Source: Ichthyophis bannanicus
Lineage: Eukaryota > Chordata > Amphibia > Gymnophiona > Ichthyophiidae
Assembly (NCBI GenBank): GCA_033557465.1
Contig: CM066035.1
Coordinates: 907,835,309-907,899,308 of the forward strand
Direction: 5' to 3'
DNA: 64,000 nucleotides
In this document: positions 53,820-63,825 of the stretch, piece after piece
Layout of the letters: every line of letters begins with the position of its first letter
How positions within the stretch are numbered: the stretch's first letter is position 1
Made by a program: the position numbers and the translations under genes
The notes under the pieces: model-generated
Database searches by the model: none
What the model was told of the DNA's origin: nothing
The model's input: only the letters and a program-made list of their open reading frames with translations

Positions 53820-55225
53820 CAGACTAGATAACCTACTAAAGAGGCTTTAAACTAGATTTGTTGGGGATGGGTGAAGAAAGCCCCCAAATAAGTGAAAGCC
53901 CTCAGGTAAGTAAAACATCAAATAGCTCTATCATGGGTAAAATGGGCAATATCTGGAAAGCGGTGTTTTTTAATGCCCATAGTATGGGAAATAAGATTCC
54001 AGATGTTAAGGCATTAATGGAAGAGGCTGACTTGGACTTAGTGGCAGTTACAGAAACCTATAATGGGACTATGACTGGGATGTAATTATACCAGGCTATA
54101 TTTTATTCAGGAAGGACAGGGTAGGAAGAAGGGGAGGAGGAGTGGCACTATATGTAAAAACTAATATTAAAACTACAGAATTACAGGGCCCATAAGGGAA
54201 GGATGAGGCACTGTGGGTTAAACTAGAAAGAGGGTATGGGGAATCCATTTGAATTGGTATTGTGTACATAGACGTCCTTCACTGGCAGAAAAAGGGGACA
54301 GAGATTTAATCGAAGACATTCACAGTATTGCCATGAAAGGAGAAGTTCTACTGATCAGGACCGTACCTAGCCCTGTGCGAGCGGTGCAGCCGCACAGGGC
54401 GCAAAGGCTTAAGGGGCGCATATCAACTGTCTGCCATTGCCTGCTGCCATCACTTTTTCATCTCTCAGCGGCGGCAGGCAATGGCAGACAGCTGAAATGT
54501 GCCCCTTAAGCCTTCTCATGGCACGCTAAGTAGGTCTGGTCCCTCCCTCCTCTGACACAACATCAGAGCAAGCAGGGACAGATCTGCTTAGCACACCGGC
54601 GACTACACATTGGGTGCGCCTCTCCTCTCCCGCCCCCATCCAGAAAGTGGCTAGATGGAGGTGCGGGGGGAGGGGGGAGGCGTGCGCCCAATGTGCAAGT
54701 CGCACAGGGCACGATTCATGCGCAGTACGGCTCTGCTACTGATAGGTGATTTCAGTATGCCAGATGTTGATTGGTGTATCCCTACTGTAGTGTCATCTAG
54801 AAGTAAGGAGATCCTAGATTTTCTACAGGGAGAACTAATCTGACAACTGGTAACAGAACCCACATGTGAGGGCACCATACTGGACCTGAATTTTACAAAT
54901 GGGGAGAATGTTTCCGTTGTTACAACGGGTGATCATTGTGCATCCAGTGATCATCGGATAGTGTGGTTCAGTATTAGGACAAAGGCTGCTATAATCCATT
55001 CAAAAGTGAGAGTCCTAGACTTTAGGAAAACTAACTTTGCCAAGATGGGACAATACGTCAAGGAGGAGTTAGTGAGATGGGAACAGCTGGCAGATGTAGA
55101 AAAGCAGTGGACAAAACTGGAAGGGGATATTTTAAGGGCAACAAACCTTTTTTATTAGGAAAGTAAGTAAATGTAAAAGAAAAAGAGGCTGCTATGGTTC
55201 TCGAAGTAGCTGGAAAGATGAGGAA
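53820..55225 (+). pseudogene. CR1-B LINE, endonuclease half
   Basis: This is the 5' half of a CR1-B ORF2: FFNAHSMGNKIPDVKALMEE, ADLDLVAVTETY (catalytic E) at 53965-54065, RRGGGVALYVKTNIKTT, the DxN-type block VLLIGDFSMPDVDW (split by a MITE at 54356-54735), CASSDHRIVWFSI (SDH motif near 54945), KVRVLDFRKTNFAKMGQYVK and WTKLEGDILRATN. Stops occur after GMTGM and elsewhere. It is cut at about 55225 by a DIRS fragment, so the RT half is absent. Confidence 0.85.
54356..54735. mobile_element. hAT MITE in the CR1-B endonuclease
   Basis: Starts CAGGACCGTACCTAGCCCTG and ends with the inverse of CAGAGCCGTACTGCGCATGA. A perfect 8-bp duplication CTACTGAT flanks it (54348-54355 and 54736-54743). Removing it restores the CR1 endonuclease codons for VLLIGDF. 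The interior has a hairpin (TGTCTGCCATTGCCTGC and inverse, 54429-54495). No coding sequence. Confidence 0.9.
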
Positions 55226-55239
55226 AAAGAAGGGGTCTC

Positions 55240-57667
55240 CTTAGCCTCACTGCATCTTCTGGAGGAGATTGAAGAAGTCCTCCTCGCGTTGAGGAAGGAC
55301 TCAATGAGACGGGCCTACACCCTGAAGTGGCAGCGCTTCTCGACCTGGTGCTTCGAGCTCCAGATCGACCCGTTCTCCTGCTCCACCCGATGGGTTCTCC
55401 AGTACCTTCTCCACCTCTCACGGGTGGGGCTGAAATCCAACTCGATCAGGATTCAACTGAGTGCCATTTCGGCCAACCACTTCCCTGTTGGAGGTAAAAC
55501 CCTCTCGGGCCAGCCTCTGGTCTCCCGCTTCATGCGGGGCCTCTTGCTTTCCATGCTCCCCGTCCGGCCTCCGCCAATGGAATGGGACCTGAACATCATG
55601 CTCGTGCATTTGACGCGGCCGCCCTTTGAGCCGATGGCGTGCTTGCTCCAGCATCTCTCCTGGAAGGTGGTCTTCCTGGTGGCATTGACCTAGACGTGGC
55701 GAGTCAGTGAACTTCAAGCCTCGTTGCAGTCGGGAGTGGTTCCAAAGGACTGGAGAGAGGCTCATGTGGTGCCTTTATACAAAAGCAGAAGTAAGGATGT
55801 GGTTGAAAACTACAGGCCGGTTAGTTTAACTTCAGTGGTGAGTAAATTATTGGAAATGCTGATGAAAGAGAAAACAGTGAGGTTTCTGGAGTCCAGCAGA
55901 TTAGAGGATTTGAGGCAACATGGATTCACCAGAGGCAGGTCTTGTCAGACCAATCTGATTGATTTCTTTGACTGGGTGACCAGGGAGTTGGACCAAGGGA
56001 GAGAGCCCTTGATGTGGTGTATTTAGATTTCAGTAAAGCCTTTGACACCATTCCTCACAGACGACTTATAAACAAACTGAGCACCCTAGGGATGGACCCT
56101 AAAGTTACTGCTTGGGTTAGAAATTGGTTGAGTGGGAGGTGACAAAGGGTACAGGTAAATGGAGCTCACTCTGAGGAGATGGAATTTACCAGTGGTGTGC
56201 CCCAGGGATCTGTCTTTGGTCCGATTCTGTTTAACATCTTTGTTAGTGATATAGCAGAAGGGCTGTTGGGTAAGGTTTGCCTCTTTGTGGATGATACCAA
56301 AATTTGCAATAGAGTAGACACCCAGTAAGGTGTAGATAACATGAGGAGGGATCTAGCTCAGCTTGAAGAATGGTCTAGAATTTGGCAGCTGGGATTTAAT
56401 GTTAAAAAATGCAAGGTTATGCATTTGGGCTGCAGCAATCCAAGGGAGCAATATAGTATAGGGGGTGAAGTACTTTTGTTCTCTAAAGAAGAGTGGGACC
56501 TAGGCGTGGTCGTGTCAGATGATCTTAAAGTAGCTAAACAGGTAGAAAAGGCGACAACAAAAGCTAGAAGGATGCTTGGGTGCATACGGAGAGGAATGGC
56601 TAGCAGAAAAAAAGGAGGTGATAGTGCCTCTGTATAAGTCTTTGGTGCGACCTCATTTGGAGTATTGTTTGCAATTCTGAGACCGCACCTTCAAAAGGAT
56701 ATAAACAGGATGGAGTCAGTACAGACGGTGGCTACCAAAATGGTTAGTGGTCTTCATTATAAAGCAAATGAGGACAGCTTAAGGATCTTAATATGTACAC
56801 CTTAGAGGAAAGGCGGGATAGAGATGATATGATTGAGACATTTAAATACCTCCATGGCATAAATGCACAGAGGGAGAGCCTCTTTCGATTGAAAGCAAGT
56901 TTTGCTATTAGGGGACATGGGATGAGGGTGAGAGGATAGATTCAGGAGTGATATGCGGAAATATTTCTGTATGGAAAGAGTGGTGGATCCGTGGAATAGC
57001 TCTCAATGGAGGTGGTAGAGATAAGGACGGTAAAGAAAAAAAGGGGACTGTTGTAGTTTTTGATATGGAAGGATAGACTAGATAGGCCTTGTGGTCTTTT
57101 TCTGTCGTCATTTTTTCTATGTTTCTAAGCCTTCATGGCAGAGGCCCCCTACACCAGGTTCTACGGGAATAGGGTGGTCCTTCATTGCCACCCCAAGTTC
57201 TTCAGAAAGTGATCTTGGATTTCCATCTTAATCAGGAGATAGTCTTGCTGACTTTCTTTCCGAGACCTCACACCGACCGGGCTTCAGAGGTCCTGGATAC
57301 TCACAACTGCAAGAGGGCTCTTGCCTTCTATCTACAGTGCACTTGGGATCATCGCAAGTCCGACCGGCTCTTTGTCGCCTACGATCCCAACTGCCTGGGG
57401 CTGGCAGTTACCAAGTGCACCCTCTCCATCTGGGTGGCGGACTGCATCACGTTTGCCCAGGCAAATGCTGTGGCCCTGCTGGATCGACAGGTCACCACAC
57501 AAAGCGGCATCAGTGGCTTCGCTGCACTTAGTGCCTCTGGCGGACATCTCTGGGCTGTGAGCTGGTCTTCAGTGAACACTTTCACTTCGCACTACTGCCT
57601 GGAGAGGGAGTCCCGCCAGGACAGCACCTTTGGCCAGGCTGTACTCCGTAATCTGTTTGGGGTATAA
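55240..57667 (+). pseudogene. DIRS tyrosine recombinase, split by CR1-B
   Basis: N-terminal part (55289-55690): MRRAYTLKWQRFSTWCFELQ, STRWVLQYLLHLSRVGLKSN, IRIQLSAISANHFPVGGKTL, VSRFMRGLLLSMLPVRPP, LACLLQHLSWKVVFLVALT. The RRVSELQA-like segment then follows to the CR1 insertion. C-terminal part (57129-57667): AEAPYTRFYGNRVVLHCHPK, TDRASEVLDTHNCKRALAFY, RLFVAYDPNCLGLAVTK, and the tyrosine region WSSVNTFTSHYCLERESRQD. The HxxR block is readable as HTKR only after a frame change, and the main frame reads TTQSG there. The enzyme would integrate circular DIRS DNA without target duplication. This copy is inactive. Confidence 0.85.
55727..57128 (+). pseudogene. CR1-B LINE, RT half, inserted in DIRS
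   Basis: A 5'-truncated CR1-B starting in the RT: SGVVPKDWREAHVVPLYKSR, ENYRPVSLTSVVSKLLEMLM, LRQHGFTRGRSCQTNLIDFF, then VYLDFSKAFDTIPHRRLINK (catalytic Asp), TSGVPQGSVFGPILFNIFVS and FVDDTKICNRV (about 56285), [40 protein letters not shown]. The C-terminal part is frameshifted and the 3' UTR ends GTGGTCTTTTTCTGTCGTCA, TTTCTATG. AAGCC at 55714-55718 and at 57127-57131 is a plausible target duplication. Stops and frameshifts are numerous. Confidence 0.88.
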
Positions 57668-57855
57668 GCAACTCCTGCCCTCCGACCCTTCTTCTGTGGC
57701 TACCGAGAGCTTGCCCTGAAGGCCCAAGGACTCAGGCTTCTTTCGGACATCAGCTTCTGCTCATGGAGGCATTTTTGGCTTACAGGTTTGGTAGCCTGTA
57801 GCTGGGGAGTCCCATAAGTGAGGACTGACTTCCTGTTTGTTCCTGGAGAAGGCAT

Positions 57856-58370
57856 AGTTACTCACCTGTAACAAGTGTTCTCCAAGGACAGCAGGAATCA
57901 GTTCTCACTACACTCCTACCTCCCCTGAAGAGTTGCAATTTTTTATCCTTCCCTTGCCATCTGCTTAGTAGGGCTCTAGCTCTGGGACCTGACTGAGGAA
58001 GATGGCACCTTTGGGCAGGAAGAGGACCACGCATGCATAGCAGCAATCCCAAAGCTTTCTTTGAAACCTGGGGAATTGCTCCACGCAGGCTCTGTCGATG
58101 CCGATATCACCCATGTGAGGACTGATTCCTGCTGTCCCTGGAGAACACCTGTTACAGGTGAGTAACTACGCTATCTATTAACATCAATGGAATTGTTTCT
58201 AAGTAACCCCTTCTATTATCTAGACACAAAGTTTTCTTCATGAACAAGCAGGAAGTCAGTCCTCGCATACGAGTGACGTCGGCACCGATGGAGCCCTTGC
58301 GGAAGCATCCCCCCAGCTTTCAAAGAAAGCCTTTGGGAGATGCCATCACGCATGCGTGATCTCCTTCCCA
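57856..58370. repeat. DIRS terminal/internal inverted repeats
   Basis: 58022-58168 (ACGCATGCATAGCAGC, GCTTTCTTTGAAA, GAGGACTGATTCCTGCTGTC) is an inverted, diverged copy of 58225-58368 (GACTTCCTGCT in inverse, GACGTCGGCACCGATGGAGC, TTTCAAAGAAAGC, TCACGCATGCGTGATC). A further inverted segment is at 57856-57905. These look like the 3' end of one DIRS element facing the 5' end of the next. Confidence 0.7.
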
Positions 58371-60531
58371 TCCAGTCTCCTTTTATCCGCGGAGCCCTTC
58401 AGATGTTTGTCTGGCTTGTCCCCAGAAAAAGTTGATTTTTCTCTCCAAGTTTCATACTCTCCTCCGGTATTGCACTGGTACTCTTCCCGCCTACCGGCCT
58501 CATTGCCTCGGCATCGAGTTCGGTTGATTTTTGTAGTCTTTCATTCTTTTCTTTTTCTGGCATCTTCACGCCTTTTTTCTCCCACTGGCAGCCCGGAGAG
58601 TCTTCGACCTTGCAGAGGTACTTTTTTCCCCCATGGTTACCAGTGGCTTTAAAAAGTATGATCAGTGCTTTAAAATTATGTCTTTGACCGACACACACGA
58701 CTGCTGTCTCTGTTGCCTTGGGCCAGACCACGACCCAGTAGCCTGCAGTCTCTGCAAGAGAATGTCCAGTAAGGCCCTCAAGAGCCACCAGCAGCAACAC
58801 AATAAAGTTTTTCCCTGAATCCCTAGTGCCTCCGAAAGCCAGGGCCTCGTCTGAGGCCCCTGCATCTTGGGTGGAACCTCCCAAACCTGAGCCTCGTTGT
58901 GTGTCCTCAGAAAGGGGGTCTTCCTCGAGGGAACCCAGGAAGAAGAAGAAACCCTTGAGGATGGCGTCCTTGGATGGTTCCGACTGGCCGGGTGTTCCCC
59001 GGGCCCGGTCCCTCAGTCCGAGAAGTAGTGGCCTGCGAAGGTCCCCCGGAAGGATCCGAACACGGACTGGCCTCAGTCCCCAGACACTATCCTTATCGAG
59101 GATTCCCCTTTGGGGGAGCCAGCGTCGGGACTGATTCCCTCAGTGCCCACACAGAAAGCTGAGGAGACCTCCGGTCTGGAGTCCAGCATAGCAGCCCTGG
59201 AGCACAGTTGGTTTGCCTTCATGGACCAGCCCGGAATGATTGGTTCATCCACCCTGACCATTGGGCCTTTGACATCCAAGACGTCCCGGGGAGGCCGAGA
59301 CGATCCTCGGCCGAGGTCATGATCCGAGTCCCACTTGATGGGACCACAGTCATCCCCAGCAATTTTGCCGGGCACCGGCCGCAGGGCATCAGGGGCCTTG
59401 AGGCCCGTGAAACAGCCCTCCTATGAGTCCTCAACGGACTACTCTGAGTTGGAGATGGAGGACGAGGAGTCCCCCAATACCCGCCACCACCGCAACTTCG
59501 CATCTGACTCCCCCGTCTTGGAGCCTCGAGGGCAATCTCTGCCACAGGATATGGGCTTCCTTGATTTTGTCAAGGGCATGTCTAAGGCCCTGGCATTTCC
59601 AACCAAGTCGGAAGAGGACCCTCAGGTGGATGAGTTAGAAATCCTCCAGTATGAGGCCCCTCCGTGGGAATTGCTCACGGTGCCCATCCCTTCCATCCTG
59701 GAATGGCTGATGCTCCGAATGAGGGAGACACCGGCTTCAGTGCCGGTGTTGATCAAACGGCTCGACTCAATGTATTGAGTACGCCGGAGTCAGGCTTCCA
59801 AAAGTCACAGCTAACGCATTACTCCTTGGTGGTAGAGTCGGCTGAAAAGCCAGAAGACGCACTCCTTGGTGACCCCAGTAGGGAGGCCCGAACCCTGGAT
59901 GCCATCAGCAGAAAGTGCTCATTGGCCGCATCCAGGCCTATCAGCTATATATGGGCATGTACCTGAGAGACCCGATGAAGGAACTCACTGGGTTCTCAGC
60001 TGGTCTCTCTGAGGAACCCTTGCAGTGGTTCAAGAACCCGGCCAAAGCAGTCTGTGAATGCTCCAAATTTATGTCTCGAACGGCCTATGACAGGTTCAAG
60101 TCGGCAGCTTGAGTAGCGTGATTGGCATTGGTGCATGCTGCTACTGTCGTCCGACCTTGAGCAGTGAGGAAGAGAGCTGCTTACCGAAACTACCCACCTT
60201 ATCAGGCCTCCCTTGATCCCCAACAGGGTCAGCAGACCAAGGGACATGGGCATGGCCCGTGTAAGCAGAAGGCTCCAAAACCCCAGGCACTGGCTCTGGC
60301 CCAGCCAGGGGGAGGTTTTTGACGCCTTGAGCATAAACTATCTACCCCAAGGAGATCAGCAGCCCTCAGGGCCCAAAGGTGAATGTCCATCACCACTGAT
60401 TCCTGGGCACTTCTGGTAGTCAGGAAGGGTTACCTCCTCTACCTGACTCACCTCCCCCTTATTTCCCAGTAGAGCCCCTCAGGTCTCCCTTCCACTGGGA
60501 TCTTCTTCTGAAGGAGCTGGCAGGTCTTTGT
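58225..60531 (+). mobile_element. DIRS-type element, 5' half
   Basis: Starts with the terminal repeat at 58225 and continues through a leader to a gag-like ORF1 (58633-60112). It is truncated at about 60531 before any RT or recombinase coding. It lies directly downstream of the DIRS 3' half in the same orientation. A gag-first, recombinase-last order is normal for a single DIRS, so the order here implies two adjacent elements. Confidence 0.75.
58633..60112 (+). pseudogene. DIRS ORF1 (gag-like), frameshifted
   Basis: The N-terminus YDQCFKIMSLTDTHDCCLCC, LGPDHDPVACSLCKRMSSKA, LKSHQQQHNK shows the DPHDxCxxCLGxxH...C..C pattern found at the start of many DIRS/gypsy-like gag proteins. Later frames (58826-60112) carry charged and proline/serine-rich sequence, SFGFLDFVKGMSKALAF-like residues, EYAGVRLPKVTANALLLGGR-like residues and LTGFSAGLSEEPLQWFKNPA. 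At least four frame changes break it. The function would be nucleocapsid-like packaging; it cannot be made from this copy. Confidence 0.65.
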
Positions 60532-61860
60532 CAGCATACACCAGCAGGACATCATTTATTTATTTATTTATATTCTCTTATATACCGCGCTATTCTGCAT
60601 CAGTGCGGTTTACATTAAACAAACTGAAATTACATTGAACAGGGCATTATAACTTGGAGATAACTATTTTACAGGGAACATGGGCTATGGAGGGTTAAGT
60701 GGCTTGCCCAAGACCACAAGGAGCACCTGTGGGACTAGAAACCCTAGTCCTTCTGGCCCAAGGTTACTGTCCTCTAGTGGGATTTGAACCCCCGACCTTC
60801 CAGCCTGAAGTATCATGCCTAGCATAGGTGTCAGGGCTGTTCCCAGACCTTGGATTTCAAGCAGCTTTGTTACTCTGGTGATATCAGTCTCCAAACTTAA
60901 TGAGGGGTAGTTTACAAGATGAGATTAACTCTGACCCCCTGGTGATGTCAGTCGCCGGGCCTGATGAGATTGGTCTGCAGCCCCTCCTTGCTAAATCAAG
61001 AATAGCAGACCTTAAAGGGAAGTGACTGGAAACAATAGCAGACCTCAAAGGGAGGTGCTAGAGAAAATTCACTATAAAGGACAGAAATACTTCCTCTTTC
61101 TCTCTCTCTTCCTATTTTCATCGGACACACCTTGCCATGAGGTTCTGACACCCACTTCTCTCCTCTCCCCCTTGTTCTCTCTTTCTCTCCCTATTCTTCT
61201 TACTATGAGGCTCTGACCCACATTTTCTTACCTCTCTCTCTCTCACACACACACACAGATTCATTGAAGTAAACTGAAGCAGCTTTCTAACAACCTCCTA
61301 CCTCTGTTCTGTAACTTTGTAATAAGCCTATTTCTATATAAAACGTTTTTTCCAAGCCACACCTGTTTGGTTATCTTATTTGTGCTGCTTACCCTACTGT
61401 CTCTGTGAAATGAACCCAGGACCAAATGGAGAGGTAAGAAAATGTGGGTCAGAGCCTCATAGTAAGAAGAATAGGGAGAGAAAGAGAGAACAAGGGGGAG
61501 GGGAGAGAAGTGGGTGTCAGAGCCTCATGGCAAGGTGTGTCCGATGAAAATAGGAAGAGAGAGAGAAAGAGGAAGTATTTCTGTTCTTTATAGTGAATTT
61601 TCTCTAGCACCTCCCTTTGAGGTCTGCTATTGTTTCCAGTCACCTCCCTTTGAGGTCTGCTATTCTTGATTTAGCAAGGAGGGGCTGCAGACCAATCTCA
61701 TCAGGCCCGGAGACTGACATCACCAGGGGGTCAGAGTTAATCTCATCTTGTAAACTACCCTCATTAAGTTTGGAGACTAATATCACCAGAGTAACAAAGC
61801 TGCTTGAAATCCAAGGTCTGGGAACAGCCCTGACACCTATGCTAGGCATGATGTCCTGCT
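60532..61860. repeat. Long inverted repeat with LTR-like features
   Basis: The left arm (60532-60556 and 60819-61227) is inverted at 61434-61860; total arm length is about 430 bp with a loop of about 206 bp. The left arm is interrupted by a SINE. In plus orientation it reads TGTCAGGGCTGTTCCCAGAC, then a TATA-like CACTATAAAGGACAG at 61070, a CT-rich stretch, and in the loop AACTTTGTAATAAGCC and CCACACCTGTTTGGTT. This resembles an LTR (U3/TATA/R-U5) with an inverted partial copy. A DNA fold-back transposon is the alternative. No gag/pol coding is present. Confidence 0.7.
60557..60818 (-). mobile_element. CORE-SINE with L2-type 3' tail
   Basis: On the minus strand: GGTCGGGGGTTCAAATCCCA (tRNA-like B box), TCCTTGTGGTCTTGGGCAAG, CCACTTAACCCTCCATAGCC (core), then TTTAATGTAAACCGCACTGA, TGCAGAATAGCGCGGTATAT, AAGAGAATATAAATAAATAA. 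The tail equals that of the L2-like LINE at 29690-29768. ATCAT occurs at both edges (60552-60556 and 60819-60823). The A box is weak. Confidence 0.8.
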
Positions 61861-61956
61861 GGTGTATGCTGACATCTCCCACACCTTTTTTATTTTTATT
61901 TATTATTTGTGCCTGGAAATGGTGGAAGCAAACCTGTGGTACCTGTCCCAGCTGCC
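61861..61956. other. Short unassigned stretch
   Basis: T-rich sequence between the long inverted repeat and the PLE target site. Nothing recognised. Confidence 0.4.
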
Positions 61957-62032
61957 ATTACATGATAGTAAACAGAGAGTACAGCGGAATGCAATAACCA
62001 CGGCCTACCAGGGATTATAATCAAATTCTTTA

Positions 62033-62299
62033 TTAAGGACCCGTGATGGCATATCTACAAGTGGAACATTTATTGCATTTATAATGCCCTTTTTCTCTGT
62101 GTGAAAGAGTGGAAACCGAGGGCATAAATGAAGAAACCAGCATATCGCCTAAATTGCGTTGTCTGCTATGTGCAATGGTAAGAGGTTGGCTGGAAAAACA
62201 GGGACGTGTTTGCAGAATGTGCCAATGAGACCTCAAAATTCTTTGTATTTTAGAAGAGAGGTGAGAAAAACGAAGGACACAGAAATGTAAGATTGACAT
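62033..62299 (-). pseudogene. PLE protein fragment (post-RT region)
   Basis: 88 codons on the minus strand: KIQRILRSHWHILQTRPCFS, SQPLTIAHSRQRNLGDMLVS, then GHYKCNKCSTCRYAITG. HWHIL, the NLxDxLV motif and the CxxC...C cluster are the segment between RT and GIY-YIG in Penelope-like proteins. The same protein's upstream RT part is on the opposite strand at 62334-62600, so the element is internally inverted. Confidence 0.8.
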
Positions 62300-62333
62300 C
62301 TAAACTGTTAAGCCAATTGTGGAATTGATGTAA

Positions 62334-62837
62334 TTGCAAATTGGTGCATATTTGCAATTACATCAATTCCACAATTGGCTTAACAGTTTAGATGTCAATC
62401 TTACATTTAAGATGCAATCTAGTGCTATAGAACTCCCCTTCTTAGACATTCTTATAAGAAAATCCCAATATGACTTCACCACCACCATTTACCGCAAACC
62501 CACCGACCGTAATAAGCTTCTTCGTTTTGAAAGCTTTCACAACAGCATCTCAAAAAGAATTTACCTCTATCACAGTTTCTACGCCTGCGGCGTCTATGTT
62601 CCAATAATGATGACTTTAAAGAGAAATCTTTTCACATGGCAGCGCGTTTTCATGCTCGAGGTTATCCGAGAGAGTGTGTTCAAAAGGGTTTTGAACGTGC
62701 TCAGTCCTCCTCAAGATCACAGTTACTTTTGCCTAAGGTTAAACAATCTAACGATAAGTTTGTCTGTGTCCTTCGTTCCACTTGTAGATATGCCATCACG
62801 GGTCCTTAATAAAGAATTTGATTATAATCCCTGGTAG
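62334..62837 (+). pseudogene. PLE reverse transcriptase C-terminal fragment
   Basis: 167 open codons: FHNWLNSLDVNLTFKMQSSA, IELPFLDILIRKSQYDFTTT, IYRKPTDRNKLLRFESFHNS. This is the conserved PLE block after the RT palm (FLDI...YRKPTDRN..LH..SfH). Downstream the frame changes, and an alternative frame gives RGYPRECVQKGFERAQ-like and FVCVLRSTCRYAITGP-like residues, so the HWHIL...GHYKC section is deleted on this strand. The catalytic YADD region is absent. Confidence 0.8.
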
Positions 62838-62924
62838 GCCGTGGTTATTGCATTCCGCTGTACTCTCTGTTCCTGATCATTTGCGGAAGGCTATCTTCTC
62901 CTTTTCCTTCATTACATGATAGTA

Positions 62925-63320
62925 GACAGCTTGTCTAATACCTCCTGTATTAAATACCTTGCTATGTCCAGCAGGTCCCCTGTCCTACACAGTACTGTCT
63001 CTAGTGTTCTAGAGATAAACAAGTCCCCTTATGAGTCCAAACGTCATGTCTTAGGTAGGGCAGCCACTACTGGGGGGGGGGGGGGGGAGGAACCCAAAAT
63101 GCAACCACCGTGCCCGTCTTAGAGAGAGTGAACAGTGCATAAGGGCTGCAGGAATTTTTGAGGAGGTTAAAGCCGAAAGGTACCAGGATGCTATGAGTGA
63201 GGATAGGAAGCAATAGTAGACTGCAGCTGACTCTGGTATTCAATGTAATAGGAAATGCCAAATTAGCCAAATTAGCAGGCCAAATGAGCCTGGATGTAGG
63301 GGTAGATGCTGGAGAAAATC
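62925..63320. other. Unassigned sequence with poly-G tract
   Basis: No gene. A poly-G tract lies at 63072-63089. Confidence 0.45.
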
Positions 63321-63621
63321 AGTGTAACTACCTTAAAATGTTGTTGGTGTTTTTGTAGGACATGCGCTGCATGTGTTTCATTTTACAGCAATATTTGTAC
63401 AGCAGTTAAAATAATAATAGGGTGAATAAAAAACATTACAGACATGATCAGCAGTAGGGAAGTGTAACTACCTTAAAATGTTGTTGGTGTTTTTGTAGGA
63501 CATGCGTTGCATGTGTTTCATTTTACAACACAGGAAAATTATGATATGCATAGCAATATTTGTACAGCAGTTAAAATAATAGGGTGACTAAAAACATCAC
63601 AGACATGATCAGCATTAGGTG
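63321..63621. repeat. 140-bp tandem duplication
   Basis: AGTGTAACTACCTTAAAATG starts at 63321 and again at 63461. The units match along their length (TTGTAGGACATGCG, ACAGACATGATCAGCA) except for an extra 22 bp in the second unit (near 63535) and point changes. Confidence 0.85.
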
Positions 63622-63821
63622 AGTAACCAAATAACAATTCCCACACAGACGCATGAGCATCTTGTAGCTAGTGTGTCCATTCTCATAAGCGATGGTGTGA
63701 TTCACTTCAGTGGATGTTGTTCTAAGGTGATCAATATAGACATGGAGTTCTGTAAAGTTGAGCAGTTTATGTAGTGTCTCTTCTCCCATGCCAAGTAGTA
63801 ATGGATGCACAGCATATGAGA
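63622..63821. other. Short unassigned stretch
   Basis: Between the tandem duplication and the Harbinger-type end. A 79-codon minus-strand frame has no family motif. Confidence 0.4.
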
Positions 63822-63825
63822 TAAA

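Larger units (their letters stand above)
55226..58190 (+). mobile_element. DIRS-type element, 3' half
   Basis: Contains a tyrosine-recombinase coding region (55240-55726 and 57129-57667) interrupted by a CR1-B insertion with AAGCC on both sides, then a 3' region with repeated and inverted segments such as GTTACTCACCTGTAAC (57856) and GTTACAGGTGAGTAAC (58152). No RT/RNase H part is present, so this is a 5'-truncated element. Confidence 0.8.
61971..62910. mobile_element. Snap-back Penelope-like element
   Basis: A perfect 14-bp duplication ATTACATGATAGTA (61957-61970 and 62911-62924) frames a 940-bp insert. About 90 bp at the left (AACAGAGAGTACAGCGGAAT onward) is inverted at the right (62780-62871), and a second perfect palindrome of about 120 bp is centred at 62341. 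About 40 extra bases lie outside the repeat at the right. Coding remnants on both strands belong to a PLE protein. Confidence 0.85.

Noticed and set aside
61022..61216. Two nearly identical 64-codon frames (61022-61216 plus, 61449-61643 minus)
   Set aside because: They are the same sequence read from the two arms of the long inverted repeat; low-complexity and without a domain.
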